Shown piece after piece: positions 8,608 to 17,538 of a DNA stretch of 64,000 nt; position 1 is the stretch's first letter, and the number at the start of each line of letters is the position of its first letter. Source of the stretch: an uncultured Roseobacter sp. Its GTDB lineage: Bacteria > Pseudomonadota > Alphaproteobacteria > Rhodobacterales > Rhodobacteraceae. The stretch spans positions 186,001-250,000 of the forward strand of contig CANMWT010000007.1 of the NCBI GenBank assembly GCA_947501635.1, in the 5' to 3' direction. The position numbers and the translations under genes were made by a program. The notes beneath the pieces are model-generated. The model saw nothing but the letters and a program-made list of their open reading frames with translations. It was not told where the DNA came from and searched no databases.

Positions 8608-9276
8608 TTGTCAATTATCTCTGATATAGGGGCCATTCTCTCGGCGCTTGCATCGCAAGACAGCTTCGAGATTACCAACGCCCTGCGCTCGGATGCCAAA
8701 TGGTATTTGGGCGTCATTGTCGTTGCGGTGGGAGGGTATCTGATTTCTCTCATGTATCAAAAAATACCATTTATCGAACGCCATCTCGAGCGAACGATCA
8801 TGGTCTATTCCTATCTGGCGATCGCCTTCATCATCTTCTGGGGTGTGATCGACCGCTTCATTTTCAACAACCAACAACCCTGGTCGACGACGATCCCGCC
8901 GTTTCTGTTCATGATAATGGCCTGGTTCGGGGCTGCCTATAACGTGCGACTGCGCACGCATCTGAGCTTTTCGGAGTTCCGCACCAAGATGCCGCCCAAG
9001 GGGCAAATTGCCTGCCTGTGGCTGGATTTCTGCTTGTGGTTCGGCTTTGCGCTGATCCTCTTTGTGACCACCAGCCGCCTGACGGCAAACTCTGCCGCGA
9101 ACTTCCAGATCGTTCTGGGGACCGATAACACCATGCAGTGGTGGTTCCTTATTACCGCTCCGATAGCGGGCCTGCTGATCGCCGGTCGCGCTTTTCAAAA
9201 CATTCAGGAAGACATGCGCAAGTACCGCGCCGGTGAGCCCCTGATCGAACAAGCCGTCATCGGAGGGGATACATAA
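8608..9276 (+). CDS. dctQ: TRAP transporter small permease (DctQ family)
   Basis: A 222-residue integral membrane protein with four clear hydrophobic segments (about residues 32-50, 68-86, 95-112 and 133-153, plus one at about 175-195), the topology of DctQ subunits. It is somewhat longer than the usual 160-180 residues. It assembles with the large permease in the inner membrane. The start is TTG at 8608; GGGAGG eight bases upstream supports it, and no ATG lies between that site and the first helix. The stop overlaps the ATG of dctM by one base, which points to translational coupling. Confidence 0.85.
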   Translation: MSIISDIGAILSALASQDSFEITNALRSDAKWYLGVIVVAVGGYLISLMYQKIPFIERHLERTIMVYSYLAIAFIIFWGVIDRFIFNNQQPWSTTIPPFLFMIMAWFGAAYNVRLRTHLSFSEFRTKMPPKGQIACLWLDFCLWFGFALILFVTTSRLTANSAANFQIVLGTDNTMQWWFLITAPIAGLLIAGRAFQNIQEDMRKYRAGEPLIEQAVIGGDT

Positions 9277-10634
9277 TGGCCGATGGAACACTCATAACAC
9301 TGATTTCGCTGGGCGTGACCGGCCTGTTCATGCTGGGCGTACCGGTGCTTCTGGTCATCGCCTACTGGGTGATTGGCTGCTCGTTCGTGCTGGGGCTGAC
9401 GCTCGACAACATGGGCGCGGAACTGATGAACGTCTTCAACAAGGGCTTTGCGCTGCTGGCTATGCCGCTCTTTATCCTGACCGGTGACCTTATCAACAAA
9501 TCCGGCATCGCCCGACGATTGTCAAACTTTGCCTACGCCTGTCTGGGCTGGCTCAGGGGCGGTCTGGCGATGGCATCGCTTGGTGCCTGCGGCCTTTTCG
9601 CTGCGATCTCGGGGTCGAACTCGGCCACAACGGCCACGATCGGTTCGATGCTGCACCCTGAAATGGTAAAGGGTGGATATGACGAACGCTTCTCAGCCGC
9701 CACAGCGGCCGCGGGCGGGACCGTCGGCATCATTATCCCGCCGTCGATCATCTTCATCGTCTACGGCTTTTTGATGAACCTGCCCATCTCGGACCTCTTC
9801 GTCGCCGGCATCATCCCCGGTGCGCTGATGGTCTTTGCCATGCAGTTCGCCTGCTGGATCATCTGCCGCGCCAACGGTTGGGGCTTTCTCATCCCGCTGC
9901 AGCTTAACCGCGTGCTGAAAACAGCCTTCGGCGCATGGCTGGGCTTTTTCGCCATCGGTCTGGTGCTCTGGGGCATTTACACCGGCAAGTTCTCCCCCAC
10001 GGAGGCTGCAGGCGTCACAGTGGGCTTCTGCGTGATTGCAGGGCTTGTCAGCTGGGCACTACACCATCTGTTCCACATCGACGAAACCAAGGAATGGCAT
10101 GAAAAAAGCTATCTGGAGATGCTGCTGGTAGAAGGGTTCACCATTCCGCAAATACCCGGGATCGTTGTCCGCTCGGCACAGATCACAGGCATCCTCGCGC
10201 CGCTCATCGCCATCTCGGTGGTGATGCAACAGATCCTGTCTCTGTTGGGCGCACAGCAGGTGATTGGCGACTTCGTGATCTCCATGGGCGGCTACTATGC
10301 GGTTCTGGCGACAGCGATGGTTATCGTCTTTGTATCCGGCATGGTGCTTGAATCGCTGCCGGTGACGATCATCCTCGCCCCCATCCTTGCCCCGATTGCG
10401 GCAAGCGTGGGCGTCGACCCGATCCACTTCTCGGTGATCTTCCTCGTCGGTGCGTCGATCGGCTTTATCACGCCGCCCTACGGTCTGAACCTTTACGTGG
10501 CGTCCGGTGTGACCGGCGTGCCTTACTTCCGCCTGCTGAAATACTCTACAATGTATCTGGCCGCTCTTATGGCGACATGGATTCTTGTAGCGTTGACGCC
10601 GGATCTCGCACTTATGCTGCTGCCGGAAAGATAA
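9276..10634 (+). CDS. dctM: TRAP transporter large permease (DctM family)
   Basis: A 452-residue polytopic protein with about twelve hydrophobic segments. It shows DctM hallmarks: the MPLFILTGDLINKSGIARR opening, the discontinuous-helix region AAISGSNSATTATIGSM, GGTVGIIIPPSIIFIVYG, and the C-terminal GFITPPYGLNLYVASG. DctM is the sodium-coupled translocation subunit of TRAP transporters. Its start overlaps the dctQ stop by one base and the iclR gene begins 17 bases after its stop, so the four genes look like one transcript. The large polar insertion around residues 245-285 (HHLFHIDETKEWHEKSYLE) is a feature of one DctM subgroup. Confidence 0.9.
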   Translation: MADGTLITLISLGVTGLFMLGVPVLLVIAYWVIGCSFVLGLTLDNMGAELMNVFNKGFALLAMPLFILTGDLINKSGIARRLSNFAYACLGWLRGGLAMASLGACGLFAAISGSNSATTATIGSMLHPEMVKGGYDERFSAATAAAGGTVGIIIPPSIIFIVYGFLMNLPISDLFVAGIIPGALMVFAMQFACWIICRANGWGFLIPLQLNRVLKTAFGAWLGFFAIGLVLWGIYTGKFSPTEAAGVTVGFCVIAGLVSWALHHLFHIDETKEWHEKSYLEMLLVEGFTIPQIPGIVVRSAQITGILAPLIAISVVMQQILSLLGAQQVIGDFVISMGGYYAVLATAMVIVFVSGMVLESLPVTIILAPILAPIAASVGVDPIHFSVIFLVGASIGFITPPYGLNLYVASGVTGVPYFRLLKYSTMYLAALMATWILVALTPDLALMLLPER

Positions 10635-10651
10635 AGCGGAAGTCACAATCA

Positions 10652-11431
10652 ATGCCGGATGACCTTAAAACAGCAAAGCAGGGCCAGATCCCGACCAACT
10701 TACGGTTGCTGGTCCTGCTGGAAGAAGTGGCAAAGGTGGGCGTGCCAGTCACGCCCTCGGCTCTCAAAGACAAACTCCAACTACCCAAGCCAACGCTTCA
10801 CCGACTGTTCCATACAGCCGAAGAAGCCGGCTTTCTGCAGCGCGACATCGACGGCCGGTCCTACGGGCCCGGCCCGAGACTGCGGCGTCTTGCGGTCAAT
10901 ACGGTCTCTGCGCAACGCATACGCATGGTGCGGCTGACAATCCTGCGACGGGTGGCTGAAGAAATCGGCGAAACCTGCAACATCGCGACCCCCGACCGTG
11001 ACGGCATGGTCTATCTGGATCGCGTCGAAACACACTGGCCGCTGCGCATCCAACTGCCCATCGGCACACAAGTCCCCTTCCACTGCACCGCCAGCGGCAA
11101 GATGTACCTGTCTTCGCTCCGCGCCAGCTATCTCAACCGATTTCTGGAAAACGCGACGATTGACCGCCATGTGCCGGGCACAATCACCGACAAGGCAGCG
11201 CTCAAAGCAGAGATCGAAAAGACCCGCAGCCGCGGCTATTCCATCGACGCAGAAGAATTCATGGAAGGCATGGGCGCAATAGCCGTCCCCATCCTCGACC
11301 CACAAGGCCGGCTGGTTTCCACGCTGTCTGTCCATGCCCCGCTGCAACGGACCGGGATCGAGGCTCTGGAAAGCAAAGTCGACCTGCTCCTCAAAGCGGC
11401 CGGAGAATTGTCGGAACTCATAAACGCCTGA
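10652..11431 (+). CDS. IclR-family transcriptional regulator
   Basis: A 259-residue regulator. The N-terminus has a winged helix-turn-helix (TPSALKDKLQLPKPTLHRL, residues about 35-55) and the C-terminus the IclR effector-binding domain, with typical blocks RRVAEEIGETCNIATPDRDG, QVPFHCTASGKMYLS and GYSIDAEEFMEGMGAIAVP. Effectors of this family are small organic acids or aromatic metabolites. The ATG at 10652 fits the start of the fold; the frame runs upstream into dctM and is not coding there. As the last gene of the TRAP operon it probably controls uptake and perhaps the divergent GMC/rdhA unit through the inverted repeat at 7136-7178. That target is inferred from position. Confidence 0.9.
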   Translation: MPDDLKTAKQGQIPTNLRLLVLLEEVAKVGVPVTPSALKDKLQLPKPTLHRLFHTAEEAGFLQRDIDGRSYGPGPRLRRLAVNTVSAQRIRMVRLTILRRVAEEIGETCNIATPDRDGMVYLDRVETHWPLRIQLPIGTQVPFHCTASGKMYLSSLRASYLNRFLENATIDRHVPGTITDKAALKAEIEKTRSRGYSIDAEEFMEGMGAIAVPILDPQGRLVSTLSVHAPLQRTGIEALESKVDLLLKAAGELSELINA

Positions 11432-11469
11432 CCGACGCGGTACGTCGGCCAAATGTCAGCGCAACCGCA

Positions 11470-12204
11470 TCACACCTTGTAGTTCGGCAAAAGATCCAGC
11501 GCGGATTTCAGTGCCTCGCCCCATTGCGAGGAGATAGTCTGGTAAATCTCGTCACTGTCTTCAATCCGGATTTGCCGGTCCGCATGAAAACTGTCGTTCT
11601 CATATACATGGACGTCAAAAGGCAACCCCACGGAAAGGTTCGATTTGGTTGTCGAATCGAAAGACACCAGCAAAAGCTTCAGCGCCTCTTGAAAGGCAAG
11701 TTCAGGGTCATAGGCCCGCACAAGGATAGGCTTGCCATACTTTGTCTCTCCGATCTGGAAAAAGGGCGTATCCTCGGTGATCTCAATGAAATTGCCCTGC
11801 GGATAGACCAGAAAAATAGTGGGTTTACCCCCCTTGATCTGCCCCCCGACAATCACCGACGCGCTGAACTGCTCGCTGTCGGACGTGGGCCCATTGGGCT
11901 GGCTGTACGAGATCACCTCTTTCAACGTGGCACCGACAAGGCGCGCCACCTGAAACATCGAGGGCTGGTTCATAATACCCGGGTCACGATCCGCCGCCGC
12001 CTCGGACCGCTCTTCAAGCAGGCTGACCATCGCCTGTGTCGTGGCCAGGTTCCCCGCAGTCATGATCGTGATAGACCGCTCGCCCGGTACCGACCAGGTA
12101 AAGAGCTTGCGGCTGGTCGAGAAGTTGTCGACGCCCGCGTTTGTACGCGTGTCCGACATAAAGATAAGGCCGTTATTGAGGCGCATGCCAACGCAATAAG
12201 TCAT
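11470..12204 (-). CDS. Anbu-type proteasome-related peptidase
   Basis: A 244-residue Ntn-hydrolase of the ancestral beta-subunit (Anbu) group. Choosing ATG at 12204 gives MTYCVG, so removal of Met exposes Thr1 as the nucleophile, as in proteasome beta subunits. Asp17 (in FMSDTRT) and Lys32 (in TSRKLF) complete the expected Thr/Asp/Lys centre. Length and the TAGNLATTQA block fit the family. Known Anbu proteins assemble into open helical rings in the cytoplasm; their natural substrate remains unsettled. It is the last gene of a four-gene block with transglutaminase-like, alpha-E and ATP-grasp proteins, the usual Anbu neighbourhood, and converges on iclR with a 38-bp gap. The upstream in-frame extension to 12234 would bury Thr1 and is unlikely. 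Confidence 0.88.
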   Translation of the reverse strand: MTYCVGMRLNNGLIFMSDTRTNAGVDNFSTSRKLFTWSVPGERSITIMTAGNLATTQAMVSLLEERSEAAADRDPGIMNQPSMFQVARLVGATLKEVISYSQPNGPTSDSEQFSASVIVGGQIKGGKPTIFLVYPQGNFIEITEDTPFFQIGETKYGKPILVRAYDPELAFQEALKLLLVSFDSTTKSNLSVGLPFDVHVYENDSFHADRQIRIEDSDEIYQTISSQWGEALKSALDLLPNYKV

Positions 12205-12240
12205 GAGTGCCCGTCTGCAGTAATTACGCTGCACTTAGCC

Positions 12241-13038
12241 TTACTGCTGGACTTGTAAAGATACAATGAGCCTCTCATCCCCTGTACCGCCGCGCAGTCC
12301 GTAAATCGGTGCTGCATCATGCGCGTCCCGTCCAATGGCAATGCGCACATAGCGTTCATCCGGCGAAACGCCGTTGGATACGTCAAAGCCCACCCAGCCA
12401 AGGTCTGGCAGATGTACCTCTGCCCAGGCGTGGCTGGCATCCTGATCGACACGGTCGTTCATCATCAGATAGCCGCTGACATAGCGCGCGGGCAGACCGG
12501 CCACGCGGGCCGCTGACACAAAGATGTTGGCATGGTCCTGACAAACACCTTTGCCAATGTCGATAGCCGTTTCAACATCAGTCTTGGACCCCGTGTGGCC
12601 CGTTTCATAAGGAACCGCTTTCAGCGTGGCGATACTCAACGCGTGCAATCCATCCAGCGTATCGCTCGACTGCTTCACATTTTCTGCCAGTGCCCTGACA
12701 CGCGCCCCAGGCTCTGTAAGCGGCGTGCTTTGCGCAAAAAGCCAAAGCGGCGCGCACCCGTATACCTTGCCGAAAATGCCCGCCGCGTCCCGCGTCTCGA
12801 TGGTGCCAGTCGCGGTGATGGAAAGGCTTTGCGTCGCCCTCGTGGCGCTGACCAGATCAACATGGTTGCCATAGTGATCGCGGTAGCTGGTTTCGATCTT
12901 GCCACCATCAATCTCAAGGTCCCAGGCCGTTACCATCTGCAACGCAGATTCCAACGGGCGCAGTTTCACCTGTTGCAAGGCAAACTCCACAGGGTTTTGG
13001 TAGGCATATTCGGTGGTATGTTTGATTGTCAGTTGCAT
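12241..13038 (-). CDS. transglutaminase-like domain protein of the Anbu cluster
   Basis: A 265-residue protein with an N-terminal bacterial transglutaminase-associated beta region (IKHTTEYAYQNPV, LRPLESALQMV) and a transglutaminase/protease-like core. The catalytic Cys is in KGVCQDHANIFV, the His in ASHAWAEVHLP and the Asp in WVGFDVSNG. Such proteins may cleave or form isopeptide or gamma-glutamyl bonds. The ATG at 13038 overlaps the stop of the alpha-E gene (TGATG). The gene sits between alpha-E and Anbu, and comparative work has linked this set to synthesis and recycling of a peptide or peptide-tag. There is no signal peptide, so it acts in the cytoplasm. Confidence 0.87.
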   Translation of the reverse strand: MQLTIKHTTEYAYQNPVEFALQQVKLRPLESALQMVTAWDLEIDGGKIETSYRDHYGNHVDLVSATRATQSLSITATGTIETRDAAGIFGKVYGCAPLWLFAQSTPLTEPGARVRALAENVKQSSDTLDGLHALSIATLKAVPYETGHTGSKTDVETAIDIGKGVCQDHANIFVSAARVAGLPARYVSGYLMMNDRVDQDASHAWAEVHLPDLGWVGFDVSNGVSPDERYVRIAIGRDAHDAAPIYGLRGGTGDERLIVSLQVQQ

Positions 13039-13979
13039 CACGCACTAAACCTGTAATCTTGCTCGATCTGCAGACCCAGCCCCGTGGTCTTTTCAATAAA
13101 GCTCGTGAGAAACTCGTGCAGCCCTTCGTCAAAGATCGACGCGATATCACGATTTTTGAGACGCGTCTCCAAAGCTTCCGCCATTTCAAGGCTGGGGGCG
13201 CGCTCTCCATAATCATGCGCCAGATACTCAAGGTTCTTGACAAGCTGCAACGAACAATAGGCCAGCGAGCGCGGCAACCTGTTATCCAAAATCAGGAAGT
13301 TTGCAATATTGGGCGCGTTGTAGCCGCCTTCCACGGCCCATCGGAACGACGCATGCGCAGACACTGACCGCAACACCATCTCCCACTGAACATTGTCCAT
13401 ACTGCTGCCAACAAAAGAGGTCGCGGGCAGCAAGGCGTGATACTTTACGTCAATGATGCGCGCGGTGCAGTCCATTCGTTCGATGAATGTCCCCAAACGG
13501 CAGAAATCATAGATATCATTGCGCAGCATCGTGCCGTGCAAAGCCCCCCGCACCAAGGCCGATTGCTGCCGGATCGCGGCCAGAACCTCTGGCAGATCGG
13601 TTTCGGGGATGGGGTCTTTGAGAATGCGGTTCAGCAGCATCCATGTCTCGTTGACCGCAGCCCAGACCTCCGTCGTCAGCCCCGTGCGCACCATGCGCGC
13701 GTTGTCTCTGGCAACTTTGATAACAGACAGCACCGAATTAGGGTTGTCCGGATCGCGCAGCAGAAAATCAGTGACGCGCGCACTGTCATAGCCGTTGTAT
13801 TTCGCCTCATAGCTGGCTTGTGCCGCCGAAGTCACAATGACCGACTTCCACTCGGACGCGGGATCGGTTGACCGCGTCAGAGCGATCCTGAAACCCGCTT
13901 CGATCAGACGCGCCGTATTGCCCGCCCGCTCAAGGTACCGAAACATCCAGTAGAGGCCACCTGCATTCTTTCCCAGCAT
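13038..13979 (-). CDS. alpha-E domain protein (DUF403)
   Basis: A 313-residue, nearly all-helical protein with the family opening MLGKNAGGLYWMFRYLERA and internal blocks RTGLTTEVWAAVNETWMLL and FCRLGTFIERMDCTARIID. The alpha-E fold is found almost only next to circularly permuted ATP-grasp enzymes and transglutaminase-like proteins; it probably acts as a partner or carrier in the amide-ligation reaction. The ATG at 13979 starts one base after the TGA of the ATP-grasp gene; the frame upstream of it lies inside that gene. Its biochemical activity is not established. Confidence 0.87.
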   Translation of the reverse strand: MLGKNAGGLYWMFRYLERAGNTARLIEAGFRIALTRSTDPASEWKSVIVTSAAQASYEAKYNGYDSARVTDFLLRDPDNPNSVLSVIKVARDNARMVRTGLTTEVWAAVNETWMLLNRILKDPIPETDLPEVLAAIRQQSALVRGALHGTMLRNDIYDFCRLGTFIERMDCTARIIDVKYHALLPATSFVGSSMDNVQWEMVLRSVSAHASFRWAVEGGYNAPNIANFLILDNRLPRSLAYCSLQLVKNLEYLAHDYGERAPSLEMAEALETRLKNRDIASIFDEGLHEFLTSFIEKTTGLGLQIEQDYRFSA

Positions 13980-13980
13980 A

Positions 13981-15405
13981 TCAGCTCTCCAAAACCCAGG
14001 TGTCTTTGGTGCCGCCACCCTGACTGGAATTCACCACCAGGCTGCCTTCGGTCAAGGCCACGCGCGTCAACCCACCGGGTACAATGTCGATCGAATTCGG
14101 CGAGACCAGCGCGAAGGGGCGCAGGTCCACATGGCGCGGTGCCAGCCCCTTGTCCGTCATCACCGGCACCGTCGACAGCGACAGCGTCGGCTGTGCGATG
14201 TAGTTTGCAGGCTTTGCCTTGAGCTTGTCAGCAAAGGCCGCCAGCTCCTTTTTGCTGGCCGCAGGACCCACCAGCATCCCATAGCCGCCCGAGCCGTGCA
14301 CCTCCTTGACCACAAGATCCGCCAGATTATCGAGCACGTATTTCAAAGCGTCCGGCTCTGAGCAGCGGTAGGTCTCGACATTCTTCAAGATCGCCTTCTC
14401 ACCTGTGTAGAACTCCACGATATCAGGCACATAGCTGTATATCGCCTTGTCATCGGCCACCCCGGTCCCCGGCGCATTCGTGATCGTTATGTTACCGGCG
14501 CGATAAACGTCCATAATCCCCGGCACGCCCAGCATCGAAGACGGATTAAAGGTAAGCGGGTCAAGAAAGTCGTCGTCAACCCGGCGATAAATCACATCAA
14601 TGGTCTTGTAGCCGCGGGTCGTCCGCATCGCCAGATGCCCGTCAACCACACGTAGATCATGGCCCTCCACCAGTTCGACACCCATCTGATCCGCCAGAAA
14701 ACTATGCTCGTAATAGGCGGAGTTGTGGATGCCCGGCGTCAACACAACAACGCAAGGACGCCCCGTACATCCCGCCGGTGCCGAGGCTTCCAGCGACCTG
14801 CGCAGGTTCTTGGGATAGTCGCTGACACGCTGCACGCGGTTCTGGCTGAAAAGCTCGGGAAACATCTGCAGCATCGTTTCGCGGTTCTCAAGCATATAGC
14901 TCACACCGGAAGGGGTCCGCGCATTATCCTCCAGCACATAAAAGTCGTCCTCGCCCGTGCGCACGATATCGGTGCCGACAATATGGGTATAAACCCCACC
15001 CGCCGGCGTAAAATCCATCATCTGTGGCAGGAACGCATCGTTGTTGGCAACCAGCCCCACCGGCACAACACCCGCTCGCAGAATTTCCTGCCGGTTGTAA
15101 ACGTCGTGCAAAAAGGCATTGATGGCGCGTACGCGCTGCTCGATCCCGCGGGACAGCTTGGTCCACTCGCTGCTCGACAGAATGCGCGGCACAAGATCAA
15201 ATGGGATCAACCGCTCTTCGGCATCTTCCTGACCGTAGACATTAAAGGTAATGCCGGTGCGCCGGAAGAAGGCTTCGGCCTCCTGCGCTTTCTTGGCCAG
15301 CCGCGCCACATCCTGTTGTGCGAACCAGGACTGATACTTGCGATAAGGCGCTCTCACGCCATCACCGGCACTCATTTCGCTGAAATGGTCTTTTTGCTGT
15401 GTCAT
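13981..15405 (-). CDS. circularly permuted ATP-grasp protein
   Basis: A 474-residue enzyme of the circularly permuted type 2 ATP-grasp group. Recognisable blocks are PFDLVPRILSSSEW and GVEQR-like RGIEQRVRAINAFLHD near the N-terminus, FYVLEDNARTPSGVSYMLENR, YRRVDDDFLDPLTF, and GSGGYGMLVGPAAS. The family is predicted to form peptide or amide bonds using ATP. It is the first gene of the Anbu block. Start choice is uncertain: ATG at 15405 has AAGAGG directly abutting it, and a second ATG at 15375 has no clear site. The N-terminal 25 residues are charged and poorly conserved-looking, so the exact start matters little to function. Confidence 0.85.
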   Translation of the reverse strand: MTQQKDHFSEMSAGDGVRAPYRKYQSWFAQQDVARLAKKAQEAEAFFRRTGITFNVYGQEDAEERLIPFDLVPRILSSSEWTKLSRGIEQRVRAINAFLHDVYNRQEILRAGVVPVGLVANNDAFLPQMMDFTPAGGVYTHIVGTDIVRTGEDDFYVLEDNARTPSGVSYMLENRETMLQMFPELFSQNRVQRVSDYPKNLRRSLEASAPAGCTGRPCVVVLTPGIHNSAYYEHSFLADQMGVELVEGHDLRVVDGHLAMRTTRGYKTIDVIYRRVDDDFLDPLTFNPSSMLGVPGIMDVYRAGNITITNAPGTGVADDKAIYSYVPDIVEFYTGEKAILKNVETYRCSEPDALKYVLDNLADLVVKEVHGSGGYGMLVGPAASKKELAAFADKLKAKPANYIAQPTLSLSTVPVMTDKGLAPRHVDLRPFALVSPNSIDIVPGGLTRVALTEGSLVVNSSQGGGTKDTWVLES

Positions 15406-15540
15406 CCTCTTAGCGTAACGGACACATAACACTATGCAACCAAGTTTCTGCACGCCGCCGCACTACAGACGTAAGCGCTTGTAACTATTTTTCTTTTGCT
15501 CAAAAATTAACCTTTTGGCCCGATGGGCAAAGCCCGGCGG

Positions 15541-16089
15541 TTACCGATAGAAACGTACGGCGGCGACGGTCAGGTCCGCTTCGAATGCGCGTCCGATCGC
15601 CAGAACGCCGATCCGCCGTAACTGCGCTGCATCGAATGTGGCCTCGGTGCGGTGGGGCTCGAAATCCGCAAAGGGAAAACGCACTGTTCGCCACACAGGC
15701 TCAGCCTGAAACGACACCCTGAAAGACTGCCAGGGCCGGGTCAGGGCCGTCGTGCGCAGACGCACCTCATAGGTCTCGTCATTTCCATAGACATCCATTT
15801 CGATACCGCGCCACTCAGCGGCATCCACAAAGCTGCCGGACCGCTCCAGATCAAAGGCCATCTGGACAAAGCCGCCGTTGTTGTCCAGCGAAACCTGACC
15901 GGTTAACCGCGCCCCTTGACGCCCTGCCACCTCAGCAACCTGCAGCGCGCCGCTTGACACACCGCCCATCACCCTGTCCGAAACATATTCCCAAGCAGGC
16001 GCCAGACCCATGGTGTTTTCCTGCGCACTCACGCCCGCTCCCCCCGCAACAACGGCGAGGCACAAGGCCATCTGCCTGAAAAGACCCAT
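15541..16089 (-). CDS. secreted CIA30-family domain protein
   Basis: A 182-residue protein with a cleavable signal peptide (MGLFRQMALCLAVVAGGAGVSAQ) and a CIA30-like beta-sandwich: WEYVSDRVMGGVSSGAL, GFVQMAFDLE, WRGIEMDVYGNDETYEVRLRT and the end LTVAAVRFYR. In mitochondria CIA30 helps complex I assembly; bacterial versions are carbohydrate-module-like proteins of unclear role, here periplasmic. ATG at 16089 was chosen because AGGA is about ten bases upstream and it places the signal at the N-terminus; a GTG at 16098 lies too close to that site. Twelve bases separate it from the upstream ion-channel gene, so the two are probably cotranscribed. Confidence 0.75.
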   Translation of the reverse strand: MGLFRQMALCLAVVAGGAGVSAQENTMGLAPAWEYVSDRVMGGVSSGALQVAEVAGRQGARLTGQVSLDNNGGFVQMAFDLERSGSFVDAAEWRGIEMDVYGNDETYEVRLRTTALTRPWQSFRVSFQAEPVWRTVRFPFADFEPHRTEATFDAAQLRRIGVLAIGRAFEADLTVAAVRFYR

Positions 16090-16101
16090 GTGCCGCACAT
16101 C

Positions 16102-16557
16102 CTATGTACCTGGAGGTTTCGTGTCTTCGTCCGCATTTGACACCACAATTATTCTGGGAAACAGTCCCACCAGAAACGCGGTCGTCAACCCAAAGCATAA
16201 AATACCGGTGACCGACGCCATCGCCCCAAGCACACGAAACGCAGGACCCAGCGTCACATCGCCGTACCCGACCGTCGTATAAGTCACCAGGCTGAAATAG
16301 ATCGGCTCCTCATGCCCCGGCAACGCACCCAACAGCCACAGCGACAATGCCCAGATATAGAGATGAACCGTATGGGAAAACAAAAGCACGGCGACCACCA
16401 TTGAACAGGCCAGAAAAACCACGCGTCCGCTAGGGTGCTCTAACGTACTGCGATGCACCCGCAACCTGCGCACCAGCCAGACCTGCGTACCAATGTGAAT
16501 AAGCAAACACAGGATCAGCAGAAGACTGCCCAGACTGATCTGCACTAAAACGCTCAC
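16102..16557 (-). CDS. two-TM potassium channel-like protein
   Basis: A 151-residue membrane protein with an N-terminal helix, a further hydrophobic pair, and a pore loop with the K+ selectivity filter TVGYGD (in LVTYTTVGYGDVTLGP), followed by a final helix ending in LVGLFPRIIVV. It has no cytoplasmic RCK or nucleotide-binding domain, so gating signals are not evident. The GTG at 16557 was chosen because GGAAGG lies seven bases upstream; the longer frame to 16593 adds only charged residues (CEQRKKEEG). It probably passes K+ across the inner membrane as a tetramer. Confidence 0.8.
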   Translation of the reverse strand: MSVLVQISLGSLLLILCLLIHIGTQVWLVRRLRVHRSTLEHPSGRVVFLACSMVVAVLLFSHTVHLYIWALSLWLLGALPGHEEPIYFSLVTYTTVGYGDVTLGPAFRVLGAMASVTGILCFGLTTAFLVGLFPRIIVVSNADEDTKPPGT

Positions 16558-16668
16558 CCTGCAGCCTTCCTCTTTCTTGCGCTGTTCACACATACCCGGC
16601 GTGTTTGCCCGGCCACCTGCCTGCCAGTTTATTCACCGCGGTCAAAGGGATTGCAAGTTGTGCCGCCG

Positions 16669-17538
16669 CTATACGGCGCTGCGCAGCAACTTACCGATCA
16701 GCGGATGCGGGAAACTGCGCCGCGTGGTGACGGCGTAAAAGCTTTCAACAATGTCCAGACCAAAGGGGGCTGTGACCAGCCGGCCAGAGGCGATCTCATC
16801 CGCAAGCACCACATCAGGCGCAATCGCCACACCTGCATTGGCACGCGCAAGCAGACGCACCATCGCCATATCGTCCACATCCGCGATCACGCGCGGCTGG
16901 ATGCCCAACTGCGCAACCAGGCTGTCAAAGCCACGTCGCACAGAGCTTTCCGTCGGCACGATCAGCGGCTCGCTGGCCAGCAACGCCTCCAGCGTATCAT
17001 AGGCCATACGCTCTGGCACACCATGCACCCCCACACTCTGCTCCGCCAGCCGCTGCGCAGTGAACTCGCGGCCCATCTCTGCGCGCGGCGGCTCCGTGGT
17101 CAGCAAGACGTCAAGTGACAGCGACCGCAAGCCGTCATACAGTACCTCCTCGCTGCCGGATCGCAGCACCACATCCACATCCTGCACGCCCAGCACCGGT
17201 TCCAAGAATCGTATCTGAAAATTGCGCGACAGGGTCGACAGCGCGCCCACGCGCAACGGGGCAGTCTCGGCACGGCTGCGCTCCAGCGTCGCGATCAGCT
17301 CTTCTCCGGTGCTGAAAATGCGGTCCGCATAATCCAGCGCGATCCGCCCGACCTCTGTCAAAACAAGCTGACGGCCTACACGGTCAAAAAGCGGATGGCC
17401 CAAGCGCTCTTCCAGCGTACGGATTTGAGACGACAAGGCAGACTGCGACAAGTTCATCCGCTCCGCCGTGCGCGTCAGGTTTCCCGCACGGGCGACTTCG
17501 CGGAAATACCGCAGGTGGTGATAGTTCAAACTGTCCAT
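16669..17538 (-). CDS. LysR-family transcriptional regulator divergent from sbtA-like gene
   Basis: A 289-residue LysR regulator. The helix-turn-helix lies at residues about 18-40 (NLTRTAERMNLSQSALSSQI), followed by the linker helix (EERLGHPLFDRVGRQLVLT) and the periplasmic-binding-like effector domain to the end. It is transcribed away from an SbtA-type bicarbonate permease with a 97-bp spacer, so that permease is its likely target, in line with LysR regulators of carbon uptake in other bacteria. A 19-bp palindrome abuts its ATG and may mediate autoregulation. Confidence 0.9.
   Translation of the reverse strand: MDSLNYHHLRYFREVARAGNLTRTAERMNLSQSALSSQIRTLEERLGHPLFDRVGRQLVLTEVGRIALDYADRIFSTGEELIATLERSRAETAPLRVGALSTLSRNFQIRFLEPVLGVQDVDVVLRSGSEEVLYDGLRSLSLDVLLTTEPPRAEMGREFTAQRLAEQSVGVHGVPERMAYDTLEALLASEPLIVPTESSVRRGFDSLVAQLGIQPRVIADVDDMAMVRLLARANAGVAIAPDVVLADEIASGRLVTAPFGLDIVESFYAVTTRRSFPHPLIGKLLRSAV

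Noticed and set aside
7289-8614. 441-codon minus-strand frame opposite dctP
   Set aside because: Antisense to a TRAP receptor with a clear Tat signal; composition is that of a shadow frame.
11432-11448. Hairpin between iclR and Anbu gene as bidirectional terminator
   Set aside because: The stem CCGACG / CGTCGG is only six pairs with no T-run on either strand; too weak to call.
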